A DNA stretch of 9,477 bases from contig CADCWJ010000297.1 of the NCBI GenBank assembly GCA_902806365.1, forward strand, positions 1 to 9,477, given 5' to 3'. Source of the stretch: an uncultured Thermomicrobiales bacterium (GTDB lineage: Bacteria > Chloroflexota > Chloroflexia > Thermomicrobiales > UBA6265). The notes below the pieces were generated by a model. That model worked only from the letters and a program-made list of their open reading frames with translations, was not told the DNA's origin and made no database searches. Position 1 is the stretch's first letter, and each line of letters begins with the position of its first letter. Positions 1-5,672 of this stretch are shown here, piece by piece. The position numbers were made by a program, and so were the translations under genes.

Positions 1-24
1 GGCGCCATTGGCGGGGGGCGATCC

Positions 25-1227
25 ATGGCTCAGCGGCCGATTGTGTACGCATCCAGGGGAGAACCACGACACGTCACCTGGCTGGAGCTCTTCTTTGATC
101 TGGTGTTCGTGCTGGCGATCGCCGAGCTCGCCCACTACCTGCACGATCACCTGACGATCGCCGGCTTCTTTCAGTTCGTCTTCCTCTTTCTTCCGGTCTG
201 GCTGGTCTGGAGCAACTACTCCTATTACGCGGACGTGTTCGACATCGACAGTCCCCGCTTCCGGATCGCGGTGCTGACGGCCATGCTGCTCTCGGCGGCG
301 CTGGCGGTGACGGTCCCCAACGCCATGGGAAGCGGCTCAACCGAATTTGCGGTGGTCTACGTCGCGCTGCGGGCGCTTCTCGTGGGTCTCTACGTTTGGG
401 CGTGGCACAGCTCGCCGGAAATGCGCACGACGGTCGGGTGGCACATCGCCGGCTTTTCGGCCGGCGCACTGATCTGGACCGTTTCCCTGCTGACGCCCGA
501 GCCAATGCGCTTCTGGATCTGGGGGCTGGGGCTTCTGGTCGAGTTCGCCACCCCGCTCGTGTCCCAGGTCCTCGCGCTGGGGAAAGGACCGGTGCAGGCG
601 TCACACCTGCCGGAGCGCTTCGGGCTGTTCACGATCGTCGTGCTCGGGGAGTCGATCGTCGTGGCCGGTGTGGGCGTCCGCGCCAGCGAATGGGCCCCGA
701 GCTCGGTCATCGTCGCGACCCTGGGGTTCTGCGTGATCGGTTGCCTGTGGTGGCTCTACTTCGACCGTGTCCTCGATGAATCGGAGATCGAGCGTGCCTT
801 CACGAGCGGCATCCGGAGCCTGCTTGTTGGCTTCATCTGGGTTTACGGACACCTCGTTCTCTACATCGCGCTCGCGGTCACGGCGGTCGGGATCGAGTTG
901 GCGATCGGGGAAGCGACGGCCACGAGGATGGAACGCGGCCCCCTGGTCGCCGTCTGTGGTGGTATTGGGCTGTCGCTGCTGGCGATCACGGCGGTGCAGT
1001 CCCTTTCTCCGCTGTCGCTCCGGAAGCCTGCGATGATCGCGCGCTTTGGCGTCGGCGGCTTTCTCCTCGTGCTTACATTCGCGGATGGCGCACTCTCGCC
1101 ACCGGTCATCATGAGCTTGCCCGCGTTTGCGTTGGCCGGGCTGACCATTTTCGAGGTGAACGCCGCTGATCGAACCGCGGCTCATGCGGCCAGCGCACTT
1201 GCGATCACGACGCGAGGGGGACCATGA
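25..1227 (+). CDS. LtrA-family (low temperature requirement A) multi-pass membrane protein
   Basis: 400 residues, nearly all hydrophobic helices: roughly ten to twelve membrane segments, for example near residues 20-38, 45-63, 80-97, 108-126, 139-157, 163-182, 199-217, 227-245, 266-292, 306-326 and 358-378. Family hallmarks seen are the N-terminal ELFFDLVFVLAI (21-32), the YYADVFDIDSPRFR stretch (67-80), the central HLPERFGLFTIVVLGES (194-210) and WWLYFD (242-247). These identify the LtrA family, first named from a cold-sensitive Listeria mutant; its biochemical role remains unknown. Length is typical. The ATG sits 6 nt behind a GGGGGG ribosome-binding tract (13-18). The stop overlaps the next start as ATGA, so translation is coupled to the flavoenzyme downstream. 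That suggests, without proving, that this protein serves the same pathway, perhaps as a transporter or membrane partner. Family assignment is firm, function is not. Confidence 0.93.
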   Translation: MAQRPIVYASRGEPRHVTWLELFFDLVFVLAIAELAHYLHDHLTIAGFFQFVFLFLPVWLVWSNYSYYADVFDIDSPRFRIAVLTAMLLSAALAVTVPNAMGSGSTEFAVVYVALRALLVGLYVWAWHSSPEMRTTVGWHIAGFSAGALIWTVSLLTPEPMRFWIWGLGLLVEFATPLVSQVLALGKGPVQASHLPERFGLFTIVVLGESIVVAGVGVRASEWAPSSVIVATLGFCVIGCLWWLYFDRVLDESEIERAFTSGIRSLLVGFIWVYGHLVLYIALAVTAVGIELAIGEATATRMERGPLVAVCGGIGLSLLAITAVQSLSPLSLRKPAMIARFGVGGFLLVLTFADGALSPPVIMSLPAFALAGLTIFEVNAADRTAAHAASALAITTRGGP

Positions 1228-2915
1228 CGGACGAGACGCATTTCGACGCGGTGATCGTCGGCAGTGGATTCGGCGGCTCGGTAATGGCCTGTCGTCTCGC
1301 CGCGGCGGGCCAGCGCGTCTGCCTGCTGGAGCGCGGCAAGGCCTATCCGCCCGGCTCGTTTCCGCGCAGCCCGCACGGCATGCGTGACAATTTCTGGCTT
1401 CCGCACGAGGGACGCTATGGGCTCTACGACTTCTGGTCGTTCCATCGTATTCACGCTCTGGTCGCGAGCGGCCTCGGCGGAGGTTCCCTGATCTACGCCA
1501 ATGTCCTGCTCCGCAAGGACGAGAAGTGGTTCGTGAGCGAGGACCTCGAGCACGGCGGCTACGAGCACTGGCCGATCACCCGGGCGGAGCTGGATCCCCA
1601 TTACGACGCGGTCGAGCAGGTGCTGCGGCCCCAGCGTTACCCCACCGACCATGAACCCTACCGCTCGACGTCAAAGACGCGAGCCTTCGCCGACGCCGCC
1701 CGGGCGCTGGGGATGGAGCCGTTCCTGCCTCCGCTCGCGATCACCTTCGCCAACGACGGTGATTCCCCGGTGCCGGGCGAGCCAATCCGCGGCGAGCCAC
1801 CCAATCTCCACGGGCGAACGCGCCAGACATGCCGGCTCTGCGGCGAATGTGACTTCGGCTGCAACTACGGAAGCAAGAACACACTGGATTTCAATTATCT
1901 CTCCACCGCCCAACGGTACGGCGCGGAGCTGAGGACCGGCTGCGAGGTAATCGCCCTGGAGCCGCGACGGGACGCTGGGGGATACGCGGTCCGCTATCGG
2001 GACCACCCGGTCGAAAGCGAGGCTGCCGGGCGAGATGCGCGGCTCCGGGCGGTGACATGCGACCGACTCATCCTGGCCGCCGGGGCGATCGGCTCGACCC
2101 ATCTGCTGCTCCGGAATCGAAGCGCCTTTCCACGGATCAGCAAGCGGCTGGGCACCCGCTTCTGCGGGAATGGCGATCTGCTGACGTTTGCCCTGAAGGC
2201 GACCGAGAACATCGCTGGCAAGCGAACGCCCCGGGTGATCGATCCCGGCCATGGCCCGGTCATCACCAGCGCAGTCCGGGTCGACGATGCGGTCGATGGC
2301 GGCACCGGGCGCGGGTTCTACCTCGAGGATGCCGGCTTTCCCCAGCATATCGCCTGGATGCTGCACCTCCCGGAGATGCCCAGGCCGATCCTGCGGCTCA
2401 TCCGGCGGCGCTTCGTGTGGGACTGGATCGGGAAGGGACCCGACCCCAACCTCGGCTCGCAGCTGTCCGATGTGTTCGGCTCTACCGGCCTGTCGGCCGG
2501 GGTGCTGCCGATGCTCGGCATGGGCCGCGACATCCCGAACGGCAACATGACGTTGCGTGCCGGCCGGCTCGCGATCGACTGGAAGCGGCGGAAGTCGGGC
2601 CCGTACTTCGATCGGGCCCGCCGCGTCTCCCGGGACTTCGCGCATGCGCTGGGCGCCCGCTACGTGGATGATCCGTTGTGGTACCTCAACCGGCTGATCA
2701 CCGTCCATCCACTGGGTGGATGCCCGATGGGCCGCAACGCCGGGGAAGGGGTCGTGGACGCAAACGGTGCGGTCTTCGGATATCCGGGACTTTTCATCGC
2801 CGACGGCTCGGTCATGCCCGGGCCCGTCGGGGCGAACCCGAGCCTAACCATCGCCGCGCTCGCCGACCGGTTCGCTGGGCGAATCATCGAGCCGGGCAGG
2901 GAAGCGACCCGATGA
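1224..2915 (+). CDS. GMC-family FAD oxidoreductase, cholesterol oxidase (ChoD)-like
   Basis: 563 residues. The N-terminal dinucleotide-binding fold reads VIVGSGFGGSVMACRLA (10-26) with the acidic end of strand 2 at E36, followed by the FAD-contacting GLGGGSLIYANV (83-94). A second FAD strand, LILAAGAIGSTHLLL (282-296), and the C-terminal VHPLGGCPMG (494-503) and GLFIADGSVMPGPVGANPS (522-540) complete the GMC signature. H495 and N538 match the usual catalytic His/Asn pair. Family members oxidise alcohols, for example a 3-beta-hydroxysterol to the ketone, with FAD as acceptor. A cysteine block at C203, C206, C209 and C213 precedes GSKNTLDFNYL; as I recall, a similar block occurs in mycobacterial ChoD-like proteins. 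No signal peptide is seen, so it is cytoplasmic or membrane-peripheral. The start has GAGGGGG (1214-1220) just upstream and overlaps the LtrA stop. The substrate cannot be read from sequence; a sterol or hopanoid-like alcohol is one possibility. Confidence 0.93.
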   Translation: MTDETHFDAVIVGSGFGGSVMACRLAAAGQRVCLLERGKAYPPGSFPRSPHGMRDNFWLPHEGRYGLYDFWSFHRIHALVASGLGGGSLIYANVLLRKDEKWFVSEDLEHGGYEHWPITRAELDPHYDAVEQVLRPQRYPTDHEPYRSTSKTRAFADAARALGMEPFLPPLAITFANDGDSPVPGEPIRGEPPNLHGRTRQTCRLCGECDFGCNYGSKNTLDFNYLSTAQRYGAELRTGCEVIALEPRRDAGGYAVRYRDHPVESEAAGRDARLRAVTCDRLILAAGAIGSTHLLLRNRSAFPRISKRLGTRFCGNGDLLTFALKATENIAGKRTPRVIDPGHGPVITSAVRVDDAVDGGTGRGFYLEDAGFPQHIAWMLHLPEMPRPILRLIRRRFVWDWIGKGPDPNLGSQLSDVFGSTGLSAGVLPMLGMGRDIPNGNMTLRAGRLAIDWKRRKSGPYFDRARRVSRDFAHALGARYVDDPLWYLNRLITVHPLGGCPMGRNAGEGVVDANGAVFGYPGLFIADGSVMPGPVGANPSLTIAALADRFAGRIIEPGREATR

Positions 2916-3607
2916 CGCAGCATGCGATCGGGCGATCTGCCGAGCGGGTCAGTATTCGTTTCGTCGAGGAGATGACAGGGTTTATCTCGTTTGGAGATTC
3001 GGATCCGCGGCGGGCTGTCCGCGCCGGCAAACGGAGCGGGACACGCCTGACCGTTCGTCTCGGCATCAGAATCGAGAGCGAGCGCTCGTTCGCCGCGGAT
3101 TCGGTCGAGGGCGCGCGCATCGAAGGGTGGGTCACCTGCGACGCCCTTGGCGGCAGGGAGTTGCCGATCGGGGCGGGAACGTTCGACTTGTTCGTCGATG
3201 GCCCGGATGTCCAGCGGAAGGCAATGCGGTACCGGCTCTTCTTCCTCGATGGGGTGGGACATCCGCTTACCCTGGCCGGTGCCAAGACGATCGGCGCGCG
3301 TCCCGCCTGGTGGATCTGGCGTGACACCACGACGCTGCCCATCCGGATTCTGCGCGGGCACGTCGCACCCAACGCCGAGCGAGACGCCGAGTTGGTCGCT
3401 ACTGGCATCCTCCGCCTGCATCCGGTCGGCTTCCTGCGGCAACTCCTCACGTTCCGTGCCGACGCTCCGTCGTTTGCCGCGGCCGTGATGGCAATCGTCC
3501 AATTTGACGCCTTTTTCGCACGTCAGCTCTGGAGCCTGTATGGCCGGGGCGCCCGGCGGCTCGTGGAGCGCCTGCATTCGCTCCAGAATGCCCGGGCCAA
3601 AGGCTGA
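2912..3607 (+). CDS. GMC-oxidoreductase-associated beta-rich protein (stand-alone version of a domain usually fused to GMC enzymes)
   Basis: 231 residues, no signal peptide or clear membrane helix. The frame stays open upstream to an ATG at 2678, but the chosen ATG overlaps the GMC stop as ATGA and the extra 78 residues would lie antiphase within conserved GMC sequence, so 2912 is preferred. Visible motifs are RFVEEMTGFISFGD (16-29), alternating beta strands with GWVTCDALGGRELPIGAGTFDLF (72-94, described by its ends), MRYRLFFLDGVGHPLTLAGAK (105-125), WIWRDTTTLPIRILRG (134-149) and ATGILRLHPVGFLRQLLTF (163-181). From memory, the pattern of an ET-M-G stretch, a G-F-LF strand, an M-Y-L-F strand with G-K, then W-DTTTL and a GIL-L-DF-QL helix matches the linker domain of large GMC-alpha/beta hydrolase fusion proteins. 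Here it is a separate gene and no hydrolase domain is present. It is probably a partner or substrate-binding subunit of the upstream flavoenzyme; the function is uncharacterised. Confidence 0.82.
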   Translation: MTQHAIGRSAERVSIRFVEEMTGFISFGDSDPRRAVRAGKRSGTRLTVRLGIRIESERSFAADSVEGARIEGWVTCDALGGRELPIGAGTFDLFVDGPDVQRKAMRYRLFFLDGVGHPLTLAGAKTIGARPAWWIWRDTTTLPIRILRGHVAPNAERDAELVATGILRLHPVGFLRQLLTFRADAPSFAAAVMAIVQFDAFFARQLWSLYGRGARRLVERLHSLQNARAKG

Positions 3608-3615
3608 GACGTACC

Positions 3616-5067
3616 ATGCCAGCACACCCAGCGCATCGCACGCCCCTGCCCCAGGGCGTCCGGGTGCTCGACGATGACGTCCTGATCGTCTTTCTCTCGG
3701 ATACGCACATCGGTGGCGATCCGGGCAGCGACATCTTCGAGTCGCCGGAACATCTCGCGGCGCTCTTCGATGGACTGGCCGCTCGAGCCGGGCCGGTCGA
3801 GTTGGTACTGGCGGGCGACTTCTTCGACTTCCTCCAGATCGGTACCGTGCCCCAAGGGATGAACCGCGCCGCGATGACCATCTCACGGCCGGAGTATCGC
3901 GATGTTTTCGCGACGCTCCGGCACTTCGCCTCTGGCGATGGCCATCGTGTGATCTGCATGCCGGGCAACCATGATGCCGAACTGTGGTGGAACCCCGAGA
4001 TCCAGCGGACGCTCTCCGACGAAGGCCTGGTGACCGAACTCGCCCTCTCCTACGCCGTTCGGTTCAGGGGCGCTCCCGACCGAATCATCTATTGCGAGCA
4101 CGGCAATCAGTTCGATCCCGCGAACGTCATCACCGATTACGGCGACCCGCTCGACACACCCCTCGGCGACCATATCGTCACCGACGTGACGCGGCGGATG
4201 GCGCCCGCGGGGCGGCTCAGCCGGCGGTTCGACCTGAGTGACATCGGCCGCGTGTATCCCCTGGTCACTGTGCTGGACTGGATCTCGGGCCGCATCTTCT
4301 ACGATCTGCTGGCACGGATAACGACCCGGCTGCTGCTGCCCCTGCTGGTTGGATACGTGGCGTTCCGGATTGTCGTCTTTGGACTGGCGGCCACCGGCGA
4401 CGCGTCACGCCGCGTCTCGTTCTGGGACACTCCCGAGGCGTTATCCGTGGGACAAACCCTGTTCGCCGAGACCGCCTGGGACCTGCTGTTGCTCGTCTCC
4501 GTGTTCGTGCTCTTTTTCTTCGCCACGCGCCGAGCTTCTCAGCAGATGGTGTCGGCGTTCACCGCCCGGCTCCCCGGCGAGCCCGAACACATTTTCGGGC
4601 TGAGCTCCTCGGTTGGCGAGATCGAACGCCTGCTCGGGTCGGACGAATCCCCGCCGATGCGGGAGGCGCTGCCCGGGCGCACGATCGGCATCTTCATTTC
4701 CGGTCACACGCACGCGCCAGCACTCTCCGGCCTTACCGGCGGGCACGGGGCGGACACCGTGATCGTCAATACGGGATGCTGGCTGCGGCAGTTGCGACCG
4801 GTCAGCGCTCACCTCGGTGGCCCGCCCGTATTCACGTCAAGGTTCGTGCAGACTCATGCGCGAGTCTCGCTGAACGCCAATGGGATCCACGTCGACCTCT
4901 GGGAGCAACCAAAACCCGCGCTGCAACGCCTGCGTCTGGCAGAGCGCCTGGCGATCGCCGGGCGATTGCCGCCACAGCCCGATCAGGACGAGCCGCCCCG
5001 GATCGTGGGCTCGCGTGATGTGCCGATCGTGCCGGTCGCACCGGGGATCATCAGGAGCCAGCCATAA
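3616..5067 (+). CDS. Calcineurin-like metallophosphoesterase with an internal transmembrane hairpin
   Basis: 483 residues. The dimetal phosphoesterase motifs appear in order: LSDTHIGGD (D29, H31), LAGDFFDF (D68), MPGNHD (N118, H119), EHGNQFD (H162) and SGHTHAP (H364, H366). All metal ligands seem intact, so it is probably active as a phosphomonoesterase or phosphodiesterase. Between H162 and the GHTH motif lie two hydrophobic segments, about 235-259 and 287-303, separated by a short polar stretch. They would anchor the protein as a hairpin with both halves of the active site on the same side. There is no N-terminal signal, so the active site should face the cytoplasm. The C-terminal 90 residues are polar and proline-rich. 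The start lies 8 nt after the preceding stop with only a weak ribosome-binding sequence; an in-frame GTG at 3664 is an alternative. The substrate is unknown; a lipid-linked or nucleotide phosphate is plausible from membrane anchoring. Confidence 0.92.
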   Translation: MPAHPAHRTPLPQGVRVLDDDVLIVFLSDTHIGGDPGSDIFESPEHLAALFDGLAARAGPVELVLAGDFFDFLQIGTVPQGMNRAAMTISRPEYRDVFATLRHFASGDGHRVICMPGNHDAELWWNPEIQRTLSDEGLVTELALSYAVRFRGAPDRIIYCEHGNQFDPANVITDYGDPLDTPLGDHIVTDVTRRMAPAGRLSRRFDLSDIGRVYPLVTVLDWISGRIFYDLLARITTRLLLPLLVGYVAFRIVVFGLAATGDASRRVSFWDTPEALSVGQTLFAETAWDLLLLVSVFVLFFFATRRASQQMVSAFTARLPGEPEHIFGLSSSVGEIERLLGSDESPPMREALPGRTIGIFISGHTHAPALSGLTGGHGADTVIVNTGCWLRQLRPVSAHLGGPPVFTSRFVQTHARVSLNANGIHVDLWEQPKPALQRLRLAERLAIAGRLPPQPDQDEPPRIVGSRDVPIVPVAPGIIRSQP

Positions 5068-5095
5068 GCGGTGCGGCATGCGCCGGAGAGGAGGA

Positions 5096-5132
5096 GAGGC
5101 CGCCGGGAGTCTTGGCTGGACCCGGCGGCCTC
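5096..5132 (+). terminator. GC-rich hairpin behind the four-gene operon, candidate terminator
   Basis: A perfect 12-bp inverted repeat, GAGGCCGCCGGG (5096-5107) and CCCGGCGGCCTC (5121-5132), flanks a 13-nt loop and begins 28 nt after the metallophosphoesterase stop. No U-tract follows; instead the downstream sequence is purine-rich (AGAGGGGAGGGG). It may act as a U-less terminator or as a 3'-end stabiliser of the operon transcript. Confidence 0.55.
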
Positions 5133-5269
5133 CAGAGGGGAGGGGAAAGGAGGTTAGGGTCGCGTGCGAGGCATATGGGCGGCTGGCTGAAGCCGGGGGG
5201 ATCCCGAACCGATCGCTACGACAACTTCAGGATAGAGGTGAGGTGCAGTGAAAGTTCGACCGCTTTATC

Positions 5270-5291
5270 ACGAATCTGTGTCCTGATTCGT
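5270..5291. repeat. 7-bp inverted repeat with 8-nt loop
   Basis: ACGAATC and GATTCGT are exact reverse complements around TGTGTCCT. No T-tract follows on either strand, so a terminator role is weak. It could be an operator or a stem in a small RNA; nothing decides between these. Confidence 0.3.
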
Positions 5292-5388
5292 CCTTGTCCC
5301 GCCGGAAGGACCACGCGTCAGCGCGCGGGATCGGGCCACCCGGAGTGCCTCCCCGACACAACGGTCGCCTGCCGCTGAACGGTCGGCG

Positions 5389-5398
5389 CGGACGTCCG
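5389..5398. promoter_or_regulatory. 10-bp palindrome upstream of the VanW promoter candidate
   Basis: CGGACGTCCG is a perfect 10-bp palindrome ending 21 bp before the TATAGT hexamer (5423-5428), next to where a -35 element would lie. Two copies of ACGGTCG occur just upstream (5361-5367, 5379-5385; 18 nt apart start to start). The position suits a regulator site, but palindromes of this size are expected by chance in GC-rich DNA. Confidence 0.2.
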
Positions 5399-5419
5399 TA
5401 CCACCTTCGCGAGAAAACC

Positions 5420-5428
5420 TGATATAGT
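5420..5428 (+). promoter_or_regulatory. Candidate extended -10 promoter for the VanW-family gene
   Basis: TGATATAGT matches the extended -10 pattern TGnTATAAT with one mismatch and stands out as AT-rich within GC-rich surroundings. No good -35 hexamer is visible 16-18 bp upstream, which is tolerated in extended -10 promoters. A start near 5435 would give a leader of about 240 nt before the ATG at 5673. Confidence 0.4.
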
Positions 5429-5434
5429 CGGGAG

Positions 5435-5672
5435 GATGTGCGTGGGGATATGGCCGGTGGGAGCCAACCGCCCTTCACGACCGTGACTGGTTGGAAACCC
5501 TGCCAGCGACATTGGAGCGTGAACCGCGGCCAGAAGTGTGCAGGGGCGGTGCACAGGAATTCGTTGGAACGAGAGCTGGAGGGGACGTATCCTTGCAGTT
5601 CCGTCACGATTTGCTTGGGGGCCGGGGCGAATCCATTCGCGTGCCGGTGAAGGGGACGAGAGCACAAACCGT
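5435..5672 (+). other. Long structured 5' leader (possible RNA element) upstream of the VanW gene
   Basis: About 240 nt between the promoter candidate and the start codon. CCAACC (5465-5470) can pair with GGTTGG (5490-5495) around an inner TCAC/GTGA stem. TGTGCA (5537-5542) pairs exactly with TGCACA (5550-5555) around GGGGCGG. GCGAA (5627-5631) pairs with TTCGC (5636-5640) around a four-base loop just ahead of the ribosome-binding region. The layout suggests a regulatory leader or a small RNA, but I match no known riboswitch class. The frame of the VanW gene stays open back to a GTG at 5538, which lies inside the TGTGCA stem and is an unlikely start. Confidence 0.35.

Larger units (their letters stand above)
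5068..5419. other. Intergenic region without a supported gene
   Basis: About 350 bp between the operon and the promoter candidate for the VanW gene. It contains the 12-bp hairpin, a purine-rich tract with a perfect Shine-Dalgarno core (AAAGGAGGTT, 5146-5155) and an 8-codon ORF after it. It also has a 7-bp inverted repeat (ACGAATC 5270-5276, GATTCGT 5285-5291, 8-nt loop), a repeated ACGGTCG (5361-5367 and 5379-5385) and the palindrome CGGACGTCCG (5389-5398). A 67-codon ORF (5175-5378) has a compositionally unconvincing product and no ribosome-binding site at the right distance. I see no tRNA, recognisable riboswitch or mobile-element end. Confidence 0.6.

Noticed and set aside
1671..2708. 345-codon - strand frame opposite the GMC gene
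   Set aside because: It is an antisense shadow of a clear GMC oxidoreductase, with no domain in its product.
2678..2911. Upstream extension of the 231-residue protein to ATG 2678
   Set aside because: It would lie out of phase inside the conserved C-terminal GMC motifs, and the ATGA junction at 2912 gives a natural start.
5136..5160. Possible G-quadruplex in the purine-rich tract
   Set aside because: Only three runs of three or more G are present, so at best a weak two-quartet structure could form.
5175..5378. 67-codon + strand ORF starting at ATG 5175
   Set aside because: The perfect SD is 21 nt away, too far, and the product has no hydrophobic pattern or domain; it crosses several inverted repeats.
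5435..5672. c-di-AMP (ydaO/yuaA) riboswitch upstream of a wall gene
   Set aside because: GGTGGGAGCCAA and CCGTCA resemble fragments of that class, but the conserved GGGGUGAA and CAGCUAACCUCG blocks are missing, so the match is not credible by eye.
5538..5672. Longer VanW-family protein starting at GTG 5538
   Set aside because: The 45 extra residues are polar and compositionally unlike a coding start, the GTG lies within an inverted repeat, and there is no ribosome-binding site before it.
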